From positions 14,140,047 to 14,204,046 of the forward strand of contig OX467087.1 of NCBI GenBank assembly GCA_950106755.1: a stretch of 64,000 nt of DNA, in the 5' to 3' direction. A program made the position numbers and the translations under genes. Of the stretch, positions 51,521 through 62,729 are shown piece after piece. The notes below the pieces were generated by a model. That model saw only the letters and a list, made by a program, of their open reading frames with translations. It made no database searches and was not told the origin of the DNA. This stretch comes from Climacium dendroides. Taxonomy: Eukaryota > Streptophyta > Bryopsida > Hypnales > Climaciaceae. Numbering within the stretch: position 1 is the stretch's first letter; each line of letters begins with the position of its first letter.

Positions 51521-53554
51521 ATGGACGATGCAGCAGCAGGTGGAGGTGAGGTTTGTGGTGATACGATGACCAGGCTTGCAGGCGAAGAGAAAACGATGAA
51601 GGTTGCACGAGCCATAGCTGGGATGGCGAGTGGCGCAGGAGAGTTCAGCTACACGAGAAACTCATTGACGCAATCTCAATCCCTAAACATCTTGAAGCCG
51701 ATCTTGTAGCAACAGATTATGGAGCTGGAATTGTTCAAGGACTGGAGCGGGAGCGCGATTCGTATGGCTGATTTCGGATGCTCCGTGGGAGCGAATCCTC
51801 TTCGATACGCGGAGATTTGTTACAGAAGTGTGTGCCGAGCAAGGTTGAGCGGTGGGAGGACATTTCCTGATGAGGTGCAGTATTTCTTCAGCGACTTGTC
51901 TTCCAATGATTTCAACACTTTGTTCCTTCAATTGGAGGATTGGCGAAAAACGCAAGCTACGAGCATGGAGGATTTCTATGTCATGGCAGTCCCGGGATCA
52001 TTCCACAGACCCCTCTTTCCCAGGGGAAATCTTCATGTCGCCATCTCTGTCTTCGGGGTTCAATGGATGTCACAGGTAACTTTGCTTGCAGTTTATCAGT
52101 GCATGTAACTGAGAAATGTAGTTACGTTGTCAAAAATATTGTCGGTCACGGTATAAACTACAACAAGCTGTCGGTGAACGAAATCATCGGAGCAGACTTG
52201 AGCCAAGCTTTCTTATGCATTGCGTGGCTACTGCTCCGTTGAACAGGTGCCTGATGCGGTGTTGGATAAAACTTCGCCAGCTTATAACAAGGGGAGAGTG
52301 TGGATACACGATAACAAGAATGTTGCAGCAGTGCAGGCCTTCACACAGTCAGCGAGGCAAGATCTTTGTAATTTTTTTGCTATCTCGAGCAAATGAAGTC
52401 GTCCCAGGTGGTCTCCTCCTCTTTTACGCTCCTGGTCGTGCGGATGGAAACCATCCAGAGAATCTATGGCCTCGGGAGGGGGAGTATATGGGGCCTTTCA
52501 CTAAAGTCTTTGAGGAGACATGGGAAGAACTCGTCATTGAGGTATTGTGATCTAGTTCACTCAAGTCAATCTCAGAAAACAACTAATTGAGAAATTGTCT
52601 CTACCCCAAATAGGAATCAATGAATAATTTCCATATGCATCAGATTTTTATCAATGGTATAAAGAAGAATGCCAATGACGAAGCACTTACTTATCTTTTA
52701 AGTCATATATTATTGCTCGATGAAAGGTGAGTGCTACTTAGGCTGAAGGATCCATGTCCATGCCAATCTTTTCTCTCATACTGAAACATATAATTTCCTT
52801 GTATTTCTTTCTATATGGCTAGGGGTAGAACATTCTACAATTGTCAAACCTTTAACCTTAAACAAATAGAGACCTACAAATTATAGTTATCTAAGTAATA
52901 TTGTTCACCAAACTCACTCCATTTGCACGAGTTTGATAATATCATGTTTTCAAGATTCTATGGGAAATTTGTTCTTTGGAATGATAGTAATCAACATGCT
53001 ATCATTGCTTTCAATACATTTTTGATTTTCTTTGGACACCAAAACTTTTTGTATGCTCTGATGATACTTAGGTTGTCTCCTCAAGGAAGAGTCAATGAAG
53101 AGATTCTAAGTTTCATCACAAGCATACAAAGGTGATCTAGTCCATCACGTTTCAATGACTTTCTTACCAGTTTATTTCAATGCTGTAGGGTATTATAGAA
53201 GAAGAGAGAAGAGATACCTTCAACGTTCCGGTGTATTGTCACAACGTGGACGACGTGAAAGTAGTCACAAAGTCCCCAAATGTTTTCCACATCAAACAAT
53301 GTGAGATCAAGCGGCAAAGGTACTTCACGCCAAATGAAGTGGAACAAATTCTTGCGGGTCCTGAGGCATACGGCCAGTTCACCAAAAATTTCACAAGAAG
53401 TCTTGTAAATTCGATCATGGTGGAACATATTGGTGAAGAGAAATGTCATAAGTTTTTTGAACACTTGCAGAGAAATGCTGCTACAGCTGTGCGGGAGAAG
53501 AGGGTGTGTAGCTTGTCCATGGATTGCATTTTGGCCGTTTTGATCCGAAAATAG
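51521..53554 (+). pseudogene. SABATH-family carboxyl/N-methyltransferase, disrupted by a stop and a frameshift
   Basis: SABATH enzymes transfer methyl from S-adenosylmethionine to carboxyls or ring nitrogens of hormones and metabolites. Exons 51521-52075, 52247-52541 and 53189-53554 have GT/AG borders (phase 0 at both introns). Family motifs in order: GAGEFSYTRNSLTQ (SAM/substrate pocket), ADFGCSVGAN (motif I), FFSDLSSNDFNTLF, VPGSFHRPLFP, QWMSQ then VPDAVL across the first intron, ANEVVPGGLLLFYAPGR, GIIEEERRDTFNVP, and a C-terminus ending AVLIRK. The length would be about 404 residues, against usually 350-390. Two lesions: TAG at 51707-51709 between the SYxxNS motif and motif I, and a frameshift in exon 2 where T7 (52372-52378) replaces an expected T6. 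With six T the family spacing from the D..NF segment to RANEVVPGG is restored. A downstream ATG (51719) would lose the N-terminal pocket. Substrate cannot be told. Confidence 0.88.
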
Positions 53555-53699
53555 GTCTCTGTTTTATCGGAAAAATAGGTCTGAGGAGAATTTGAGAGAA
53601 ACCAGTCGATCATATTTGTATTTCTGTACTCTCACCCAGATGGAGTGAGCGAGCAATTCTACTGCTGTCTGCTGATCGATCGCCAGATTGATTGAAGCG

Positions 53700-54199
53700 G
53701 AGGTTACTACAACAATCATGTTCGACAAATAATTGTAAATTGTCCAATTTTTGTAGTACACTGATGCAAAAGACCTCTATTAATTACTTTGGTGGTAAAA
53801 TGTCCAAAACTTCAGAGTTGAGAGCGCTAAATATACATGGACACATTGAAGTGGCTTTATATATAGCCCTCGATAGGCATGGCAATCAATGAATCATATG
53901 CTCAGGCTCCACTGGGGCAACTCGAAACTGGGACAGGGCTTCTAAGGATCCTGGCTGTGAGCTTTCACCGAGGAGACTCACATTGGAAAGCGTCCAAAGT
54001 AGTGTTCAAACTGGAGCCAAAATCCATTCTGCGTAAGTGAGTGCAAAAAGTATTATGGGATCAATCATGCAGTGAGTGAATGGTTGCAATAATTTCTCAA
54101 GGGCAGAGAACAATCGTTTGCATCTCTGCAGCACTGGTCTTACAAGTATCATTGCCTTCCTGCCTTGATTCTGTGACTGAAGTGGAAACACTAAGAGAT
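53700..54199. other. Spacer downstream of the SABATH gene
   Basis: Probably its 3' untranslated region and spacer. Nothing else is recognised. Confidence 0.35.
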
Positions 54200-55215
54200 A
54201 TTCTGTGGCAAGCACTCTTTCCTTAACTAATGCACGTGTTCCTGTCACTTCAACGAATACCAATGCTCACAACAGGTTAATACAAGTTGAAACTTCTGTA
54301 TCAAGTGAAGCCACCCATATCACTACCTCTACCACATTTCCAGAATTTTGTGGCACTTTACGTAGAATTTCTAAGGAACGAGAAATTCAGTTCATCCCTA
54401 TTTAAGTAAATGTTCAATGCCAAAGCCTAGGCGCTTTTGGATTCGGAGCTATTCCTTGACATTTGCTTCAGTTGAATTCCCCGAGGAATACAGCTTGAAG
54501 ATAGGCAGCGAAGAATCCTCTCCTTTCAGTAAGCCATGTGTTGCAAGTGACATGCGGCTGACATGCGGCTGACATGCCCAAGGAAATTGGCCCCGGCGAA
54601 AATTAGATAAATTCCGAAATGCTTGATGACGCTGCAATCGCACTTGACTGCAATTCCACATTTCTAGCTCCTACAACAACGCTCACAATTATGAAGAGAG
54701 CTTACTCCGAGATGTACTCGATCAAGATTCAATGCTGCAAGAAACACGGGTGTTGGGAACCTGTAGCACTGCTCATATTTACCTATTCAAGTAGATGATT
54801 GGATCCCTGAGAGCATCCGCAACGTACTTCACCAGAATAGCAATCTCGCATAAATTTCGTGCTAGCACTTCTCATCATCATGAAACTTCCAGTATAACGG
54901 TCATCCGTCCTCAAGTTGATGTGCGCGCCTCCTCTATTCCCAGGACTGGCACTGGAAAGCTTTCAATTGTTCAAATTGAAGCTTGCGATGAAGAACCAGA
55001 GCCTGCTGCCAAAGGAGGCTGCTCTCGCAGATTCCCACAAATGGATTCAGAAACTTCACCACTTTCTCTGAAGACACAAATAAGTCGGTTGCTTGGTTCA
55101 AGCCAAGGCTCCAGTGCCTTGCTGGCAATTCTGAAGGTTATTCTGAACCATGTGAACAGTTCGTTGACTTATCTGCCCATTAAATTTATTGAAGACACAC
55201 TGATTGAAGGGTGAC
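54200..55215 (+). pseudogene. Possible decayed coding region of unknown kind
   Basis: Several adjacent plus-strand stretches read like protein but in changing frames: AHNRLIQVETSVSSEA near 54270, TFASVEFPEEYSLKIGSEES near 54460, and SVAWFKPRLQCLAGNSEGYS near 55085. Stops and frame changes separate them, and I recognise no family. It could be a frameshifted gene remnant or chance. Confidence 0.25.
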
Positions 55216-55287
55216 TACCTAGCATGACAAGTTGAAGCCAGCAAGTTCAGAATCTTTGATGTACATGGATCTTGCACCAGCATCGCT

Positions 55288-55430
55288 CACAGGGAGAACG
55301 GGAGGGCGATACCGGGGTGTGGGGTGTGGGGTGTGGGGGTTTGGGGGTATTTCTTAAATAAGAAAATTGGGGGGGTATAGTTACGTACCCCCAAAAACAT
55401 CCCCCCCGGTAGCCTCCCGGTCTCCCTGTG
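55288..55430. mobile_element. Small foldback element with CAC ends and GCT target duplication
   Basis: The left end CACAGGGAGAACGGGAGG and the reverse complement of the right end (CACAGGGAGACCGGGAGG) pair over about 30 bp. GCT directly abuts both sides (55285-55287 and 55431-55433). CAC termini with a 3-bp duplication suggest a CACTA-superfamily miniature element. The interior has GTGTGGG microsatellite repeats and a GGGGGTA / TACCCCC inner arm. Confidence 0.85.
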
Positions 55431-55499
55431 GCTATCTACGGGTCATATATGGTAATAACAAATAACGCCCGGAAATCACGTCATTGAAACCGATCTAAT

Positions 55500-58400
55500 G
55501 CATGTTTCTCAAAAATAGTCACTTTGGAAGTGCGAAGTGCATGAATGGAGCAAGTACTACCTGCTCGTGGTCAGAAGAAAGGTGATTTGGTTTGCAATCT
55601 CCAGCAGTTCTCCTTATAGTGGAAGGAATGTCCATGTTGTTTTTGGCGTTGTTATCTGGTTGAGCATTGACCGGTTCTGGAGACATAAATCACAATATTT
55701 TGATTTGCGGTGTGCTTGTATTTGATGCTGAAGCAGTCTTCTTCGTAGTCATGGACCCTCTCTTTTGACGTAGCTGCCTTGAAGATGATATCTCCCTGCT
55801 GGTCAAGATGGTGACGGTCGCAAGTGGAAGGCGAGGAACACGTGACGGGGCAAAGAGACCTTTTTTGGCCCTGCCGGTCTTCAGGTGCCTCGTGCTTTCA
55901 CAGGTCGAGTCTTGGTGTAACATTGCTATTGATCAACTCTTTTCTACCAAATCCAGAATTAGCTACAATGGGCGTATTCCCGGACGCGGTTCTGAAGGTT
56001 TTGACTATCTTTTTCAGGGGCTTGCAAGAGCAGGTGAATTGGGCGGAGTGCTCTCTTCACCTTCTTTTGGAGGACTACGCTTGATTGGGATGATGGGAAC
56101 CGAGCATAGCACCAGTAGGCTTCTACTTCAGCTCTCTGATGTTACTCGGGGTTGTCTTTGGGAAAGAGCTATTTCTTTGAATTTGAGGTTTCTGAGGAGT
56201 CACTAAGGAGGAAACATCCGTCAGTTCTGAGGAATTCCTGGGGGACTTTGCACGTTTATTTCATGCTGCAAGCTCCCAATGTGTCCCCAATCACATTCTC
56301 ATGAACATTATTCTCCGGAGTTTCTCATGCTTTTCCCATTCACGATTCATGGTGTTCCTCATCGAGTTCTCATGGTTTTCCCATAGCGATTCTCATATAA
56401 TTGTTCCTAACGTCTTCTCATATGGAGATGGACAGAGTTGCAATTTGGTTCCCTTGAAGTTATCCATCCATTTGTTCTCTTTATGATCTGTGGCACTTGC
56501 AACATAAACTGTGGTCTCAAAATCACCCATGAGTCCCAATTTAATTAATGTAGGGTTCCAAGAGTTGACCACCAGATAATGAGGACATTTGGAGATGTAA
56601 AACCAAAAGATTATACCACCAGTAACTAGAGTGCACAATACACCAGGATTGAGTCCCAAACTCTTGTATATATAGTATCTCAAAATCATCTAAGTAATAT
56701 ATTAAGTATAGTCTCTTAATTGATCAGTGATTTGAATTGATCACATTTACACTCTCACATCACTAATTTTGTCTCCATATAATTTAATACTAATGGTCCA
56801 GGTTGCTCTCTAATGTGCACACTGCTCCTGGTCATTCTCGTTGGTCATTCCCTCCCGTCGATCTCCAGAAATGCATGAGGACTGCGGCGAGTCTTGAATT
56901 GCGTCGCCATTGCTAGCCAGGTCTGAGGTGAATAAATCGAGATTGCACGTCCTGACATCACGGAGCCTGGAATAGGATGGTACCGACATCCTCCTCAAGA
57001 AGCTCCTCCTCAAATAGACCCCTGAACCCGCAGAAACCCTAATTCAACTCATTGATAACGAAGCGCACCTTGGGTCATGCCTCACTCCGCAATTTTAACA
57101 ACACCAAATTCTAATTCCTGACACCAGAAGTACTCCCCAAGCTGTAATCCTGTGACCCATCGGTGCTAGTTGTTTGAGCAGCAGGACGAGAGTTTTGACC
57201 CACTTGATGCAAAGCTGGAGTTGTTACGAGGAACTCGCTGTAGCCCACCCTGGCTTTGGTGAAGTGCTTGTAAGAAGCAAAAGATTGCTCGTGTGCTATT
57301 TTCGCTCATGTTTCTATACCTGTATTGGATTCTAGGAACCAGACAAGCATTGAATACTCATGAATCACATGTTTAACGAACTGCATTATTTCTCAAATTC
57401 CGCTGCGCACAGAGACAGCTAACAAGACGGACAACAACAGTGATTTACATGGCCACGGAGAGTCATACTCTCGGAGAGACATCAACGTAATCAAGAATCA
57501 TCCCAAACGGGATGATTATCATCCTCACCTGAGGTACCAGCTAATGATCGCTTCTAGAACGTTAGTAACTATGATACGATTACGACCACAGAATTCGAAT
57601 CGTTCCCAACAACCTGAGGGTTCACAACCTGGCAGGCGTGGGTTGTGACTATGGCTGTCCCAGATGCCCGTGCGGCAAAACATTAACGAAGCACTCCGAA
57701 CAGAGGATTCACGTTTCGAGGAATCATTTCATCAAGGCCATGAAATAAACTGACTGGGTGTAAGAATCGACTCGAGGAGCAGTTGATATATAAGTATGTT
57801 GTACAGAAAGCACGATCAGATGTTATTATCCTGAACGCCATACCCGGTCCAACTTGTGAGATCATTTCAATTTCGCCCTGCATTCGGGGTCTGAACTGAA
57901 GACCAACAGCAATTTGGAATGGATAATCATAGCAATGGAAGCCCTAAAGACCTCAAATCTAGCTAACGTCATTTTCGTGAAATTGGCGGAAATTCATGAA
58001 ATGGAGACGTCTTCAAACGCCCGTCCAGACACTTAGATCTATACCTGTCCTCGTAGTGAAAGATTCCTGTAATTGAATGTCGCAATTTTAACGCTCTGAA
58101 TTGCGTCAATTGAATGAATTTGACCGCAACGGCTTCAGCCACTCCAAGGGGTTAATAAAGGTGGGAATCTGGGCAGGCTTGGAATTTGTGCAAATCTTTC
58201 CTTCAGTTGGAATTAAAAACAGGGTCAATGAGGTGGAAAAATGTACTTAATATCATTCATATCGCAGTAAGTCCGAGGGGTATCCCCGACTTCGGTGAAT
58301 AATGTAAGTCCTTGACCATCCATAGAATCTGTGACAGCCGCTGTGTTCAATGATTGAGTGATCGAGTTAATTTATACTCGGACGAACGTCATGAGCAGAT

Positions 58401-58510
58401 GTTTAACGCAATTGCGAATTGAAGTGAACCCAACTTCAGGATCCACGACATTATTAATGAATTTCGATTCCGACGGATTTCATCAAGAGTAAGAATGCTG
58501 CGTTGAGATC
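55500..58510. other. Intergenic, no gene supported
   Basis: Several open frames of 60-130 codons occur on both strands (for example 55808-56206 plus, 56810-57013 minus) with no recognisable domain and no supporting exon chain. A loose repeat of TTCTCATG / TTTTCCCAT occurs near 56300-56400. Confidence 0.4.
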
Positions 58511-58518
58511 AATCTCAA

Positions 58519-58650
58519 CAAGAATGTGGAATCACTAACGATGAAAGCATTTTTCTACAAGTGAAGTTGCTCGATCATTCTAAACAAGAATGTCGAATAA
58601 CTAACGATGAAAGCATTATTCTACAAGTGAAGTTGCTCGATCATTATAAA
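58519..58650 (+). repeat. 66-bp tandem duplication
   Basis: CAAGAATGT[G/C]GAATAA/CACTAACG and the following GATGAAAGCATT, CTACAAGTGAAGTTGCTCGA and TCATT recur at an offset of exactly 66 bp with a handful of mismatches. It lies just beyond the 3' end of the GDSL gene. Confidence 0.9.
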
Positions 58651-58701
58651 CAGTGGGATCGGAGTGACCATACTGAAAATGGCTCCTGTGGACGGAATTC
58701 A

Positions 58702-60246
58702 TTAATGGGGGTCGTCAAAGTGCGAGAAGTCGGGGGAGCAGTTCAGCCCGCCGTTGGGGGTGACGTGCTTGCCCTGAAGGAAAGCAGTCACGGCGGCCTT
58801 GTTGAACGTGTTGGACGTGTGGATGCCGTCCCAGCTCAGATGCGCCGCGGGATCCGCGCAGTGCGACGAAGTGAGATTCACGAACTGGTTGTCCACCAGG
58901 CCCGAGTTCCCGCAAGTCACCTCCTTGTTGAAGTTGTACGCGCCGCCCGAGCCGCAGCAAGCCTTCAGCGGCTCCGTCACGTTGTACTTCTTCGGGTCCT
59001 TCAGGATGTCCGTGTACACGCCGTGAGCGTCGCCGTACAGCAGCTGCGCCTGCGGGTACTTGGCCCGCAGCTCCTCCATCTTCTCGCCCAGCAGCTGGTT
59101 GTGGTGGTGCGTGATTTGGTTGAGGTCGCTCAGGCAGCCATGGCGGTCGTACTTGGCGTGCGGGCCGCCGTACATCGACAGCATGGCGGGCATGCAGCCC
59201 AAGGGAGGCAGGTTCACCACCAGAAGGGTGCGGGCCGTGGGCATCTGGAACGTGGGCGTCGCCGGGGGCGTGTACAGCACCGGCGTCAGCATTTTCTCGA
59301 TGTGCGTTTCGATGGCTTCCACCACCTGGGGCACAATGGAGCGCGTCTGGTGCGGCGTGAGCGTCTTGTCGTACAGGCTGGAGAAGTAGTCTTGGTAGCC
59401 GGACCACACCAGGAACAGCGACTCGTTCACGGTGGCCAGCTTGGGCAGGCTCTGGTTCAGCCCGGGCGAGTGGAAGATGGGGCTCTCGTAGAACCACACG
59501 CGCACTTTGTAGCGCTCATACCATTGCTGCTGCACGTCCAGCGAGAAAGGGCTGCTGAATCCCGAGTCCTTACGCCACACCTTCACGGTCCGCGCCGGCG
59601 CGCCATATGCCGCGAAGTTGGTGCCGTACGTGAAGTCGGGGCCGGTGCCTCGCAGCACGGGGTAGATGGGCCGCAGTTGCACTCCGAAAGCTGCCGTTCA
59701 ACAGAGCCAACAGCAAATCCAATCAGTACAATGTTGACAACAAACCAGCAAATGATCCCGGGGCAACTCAATTTTCTATGTCATCACGTACTGACGACAG
59801 AGACTGTAAATCAATCCCTGTTTGATAATGACTGTAAATCTGCAAAATTCTTAATTGGTGGTGCTAGTTAGCTTCCATGCCAGTGTCTATTATTCATTAC
59901 TTGCTGGGTTAATTAGTTGGTATATGATTGTGGGTTGCAGGATTGAGTTGGAATGAGCCGCCTTCGTACCAAGGAAGTCCACCAACAATTTGCCGTCGGT
60001 GTATCGATCCGCGGCATGGCTGGGAAACAGGATGCCGTTGGGGTCGAGCTCGGCGTGGGCAAACTGGTTGGGAAAGGCCGCGATGGAGTTTCCGGTGTCG
60101 GTCAGCGAGTCTCCGAACGCATACACCGCCGGGAACTTGCACTCGGGCAAGGTCTTGTTGGCGGAAGCCACGTGCATCGATTGCAGGAAGCAAGCAGCAA
60201 CGAGGACACCCCAGCAGAGCATCCCCAGTCTGGACGTGGACGCCAT
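58702..60246 (-). CDS. GDSL esterase/lipase, secreted, 2 exons
   Basis: GDSL hydrolases cleave ester bonds of lipids, cell-wall acyl groups or xenobiotics, usually outside the cell. Exons 60246-59970 and 59690-58702 (phase 1 intron, GT/AG) give 421 residues. A hydrophobic N-terminus (about residues 7-29, cleavage likely before ANKTLPEC) is a signal peptide. Block I is AFGDSLTDTGN with nucleophile Ser47; block II Gly is in TYGTNFAAYGA (about 114-123); block V is SWDGIHTSN with Asp380 and His383. Block III, normally GxND, reads GYQDY (190-194), so the oxyanion-hole Asn is replaced by Gln192. The NLPPLGCMPAM motif is present. The HLSWDGIH end resembles ENOD8/fucosidase-like plant members. The gene is far more GC-rich than its surroundings, which leaves a long antisense frame open. 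No lesions are seen. Confidence 0.93.
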
Positions 60247-60349
60247 TCTTGACGTCGTCGCCAGCCCCGATCGAAGCTGAATTTCTAATCCACCAGCTTA
60301 ATTTGAAAGCAAGTTCTCGAGTCGATTCAAGTGTTGTTCAGGTCCCCAG

Positions 60350-60357
60350 ATATATAA
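60350..60357 (-). promoter_or_regulatory. Probable TATA box of the GDSL gene
   Basis: CTTATATATC on the minus strand, about 105 bp upstream of the ATG at 60246, is well placed for a plant core promoter. Confidence 0.6.
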
Positions 60358-60821
60358 GTAGATTCCCCTAGCTGCCGATCGATCTGGTGGAGCCGCGCGC
60401 AGTCCGTCCGCCGTGATAGAGCTCGCTCGAGTGTTGGAGGAGAGAGTTGTGCAGGTTGAATGAGATCGAAGTGCGAATGATGAGCCCATTTGTACCAATC
60501 GAAGGAAGCATGAGATTTGAGACCGCATGCAAACACGTGAACTCGAGTTGACATAAGTCATTGAACAACTCTCGCTTCGTTGAATTCTAAAATAGTGTGA
60601 TGAATGTCAGTTCAACGCTACGGAGGGAGGTGAACGTGCTTTCTGCTTTTGTCATTCTAGCAGCAAATAAGGTAAAAAAATATTGAGAACACCACGTGCA
60701 GGTAGACCGAACTGAAGAGTATTTTTCACTTCTTTTCTTTGGGTCCGCCGCGCTGGAGACTGGACCGTGGGGTCCGAAGGTTGGCTGGGTTGAATTTACG
60801 ACGACTGAGTGGATGTGTATT

Positions 60822-61055
60822 ACATCGTGAAAAAGTCCCCCATTGCAACAGTTTCGTTGCAATACTGTTTCAATGCTAGACCAGTAGAGTACTAAAAACA
60901 TACTGTTTTTTTTAGTACTGCAACAATACAATTTCAATGGAGGGTGTACTTTATCCATTGAAAGTATGTTATTGCTGTATGTAGTATGTTTTTAGTACTT
61001 TACTATTCAAGCATTGAAACAATATTGTTGCAATTGGGGGATACTTTTGTGATGT
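60822..61055. mobile_element. MITE with ~45-bp imperfect terminal inverted repeats
   Basis: The left arm (ACATCGTGAAAAAGTCCCCC, then ATTGCAACAG and TTTCAATGCT) pairs with the right arm (AGCATTGAAACAATATTGTT, then GCAATTGGGGG and TTTGTGATGT). The interior also holds an inverted pair, AGTACTAAAAACATACT against AGTATGTTTTTAGTACT. Total about 234 bp, no coding capacity. Confidence 0.8.
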
Positions 61056-61873
61056 GGTTTTGGAGTAAGTAGACACTGACTATTTTCATCCCGGTTCTGT
61101 AAAATCACATGGTTTACTGGAATGGATGTAAGGTAATGTGCTCATAAAATGACCCTTTAAACCTTTGTGATGAGTTTCAGATGACCAAAATTATTTTCCC
61201 TTACTTTCAATTGAAGAGAATTTAACTCAAGTAGTTTCATATTTTGGGGGGCATTTATGAATTACTTGTGAATTTCCAAAGAATTTTGCGTTAGGCATAT
61301 ATTCTTGATCATTGGCCTTCCAAAATCCACAAACATGTAGTCAGCAAAACAAGCATTGTGGCATGCAAAAAGTAATACACAAAGGTCTTAAATGCGACCA
61401 TTATTAAATCTAAATAGTTAAATGGAATCTAGATTCTTTAGCATTTGTAAGAAGGCAACTTTAAGTTTTCATTTAGAAAAATTAAGCGGATACACCTTGG
61501 CTTCAAAATGGATACTCCCAAGCTATTATTCCATCCATTGATGAAGTATAAACTAATATTTAACAATTTTTATTACGCTCTTACATTATGAGAAGCACTT
61601 ATTGTTCATTTTAGAACTTCATGTAGAGATTGTTTGAAGAAGAAGGTTGCAATAAGAGTCCACTACTATACTTCATATTTTGTTTTCTTTTTCCTACAAT
61701 GTATCACCTAACCCATATCATTAATGACCATAGAGATTTTTGCCCTTCCCAATGGATGAAAGAGGATGAATGAGAGTGTATTTATTTCCCTCTATCATTC
61801 CCTTACATTTATTTCCTATGTATACTCTCCTGTGTACATTCCCTTGTGTTGTTCCCTAATGTTTATCTCTAGT

Positions 61874-61940
61874 AGATGTGTATTACATCGCAAAAAAAGC
61901 CCCCCATTGCAACAGTATTGTTACAATATTGTTTCGATAT
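61874..61940. repeat. Half copy of the 60822 MITE
   Basis: GATGTGTATTACATCG, CCCCCATTGCAACAGTATTG and ACAATATTGTTTCGATATG match the left arm of the element at 60811-60875, including 10 bp beyond the presumed terminus. The opposite arm is absent. It directly abuts the copia LTR. Confidence 0.75.
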
Positions 61941-61942
61941 GT

Positions 61943-62163
61943 TTAGAATAAAATACGAGTAAAAATTTCAAAGCATAAGACCACTAAAAATACACTCAAA
62001 GAATACCAAACTTCATTAGGGAGTTTGAAGTATATACAAGAGAAGAAAAGAGAGAGACAATGAATAGTTGCCTTCTCCTATTGGTCATGAGGAATTCACT
62101 TAATCCTCGTGACACGTGTCACTCATCATATTATAGTGAGCGTTCACACTACGGTTCTTAACA
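61943..62163 (-). repeat. 3' LTR of a minus-strand Ty1/copia element
   Basis: On the minus strand it begins TGTTAAGAACCG, right after a polypurine tract. It contains TTGTATATAC (a likely TATA box), AT-rich 3' sequence and an end near TTCTAAACA. Length is about 220 bp. The other LTR is outside the window, so the far boundary is approximate. Confidence 0.75.
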
Positions 62164-62173
62164 CTTCTCCTCG
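62164..62173 (-). other. Polypurine tract of the copia element
   Basis: CGAGGAGAAG on the minus strand sits immediately before the LTR TGTTAAG, as required for plus-strand priming in LTR retrotransposons. Confidence 0.75.
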
Positions 62174-62270
62174 TTGAATATAATAGGATTAAAATAATAT
62201 AAAATAAAATTTTAATATGAACTAGTCGATGGAGTCTATAAAATCAAATAAACCAGTCATTGTTGCCAAC

Positions 62271-62345
62271 TTGTAGACTTGGTCGGTTGGTTTCATACGT
62301 CGGTGGTTAACCAATTGGTTCAAGGTTCGATCCTCGTCGGCCTTG
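62271..62345 (+). other. Possible tRNA-derived (SINE-like) pol III promoter sequence
   Basis: TTGGTCGGTTGG (62279-62290) resembles an A box and GGTTCGATCC (62324-62333) matches the B-box core, 45 bp apart. No full tRNA cloverleaf forms. It lies between copia pol and its LTR in the opposite orientation, so it may be an inserted SINE head or chance. Confidence 0.3.
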
Positions 62346-62729
62346 TCGACTGGTTCAGAAAACTTACGACTTGGCGTTGCTAATGAGGCAAGAATAAACA
62401 GCCGACCTACTACCCTACCCTTGAGTTGTGATGTGATAAGATGCATGGCACTCCAAAATGGTTAAAAAGCTCCAGCATTGATTCCAAAACTGTGGTTTTT
62501 ATCATGACCCCACCTTTTAAATGTAATTCCATAATTTTGTAAGTTTATGGTTGTTGCTTCATTAAAAACTTTATTTGGGAAAACCTTAATTATAATCAAG
62601 GACAAAATCACAGATGAAGGAAAAATAGTTCAACACCTTTATTAATTTATTCTCATAGTAAAATCCAATGGAATAAAACTATGGAAGGATATTAAAAAGT
62701 TTACAAATTTTCATAAAGAAAAATTTATT

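Noticed and set aside
52923..53135. Open frame in the second intron of the SABATH gene as an extra exon
   Set aside because: The family alignment runs directly from exon 2 (ending ELVIE) to exon 3 (starting GIIEEE) with matching phase. Inserting it would break the motif.
58561..59871. 436-codon plus-strand open frame
   Set aside because: It lies antisense over exon 2 of the GDSL gene. Its Val/Arg/His-rich translation is what a GC3-rich gene gives on the opposite strand, and the minus strand carries all the catalytic motifs.
51521..60246. SABATH and GDSL genes as a metabolic cluster (methyl ester made and hydrolysed)
   Set aside because: The SABATH gene is broken, the genes are 5 kb apart in opposite orientation, and nothing in the sequence links their substrates.
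62271..62345. A functional tRNA gene
   Set aside because: No acceptor stem pairs and the D-arm lacks the conserved A14. Only the box motifs are present.
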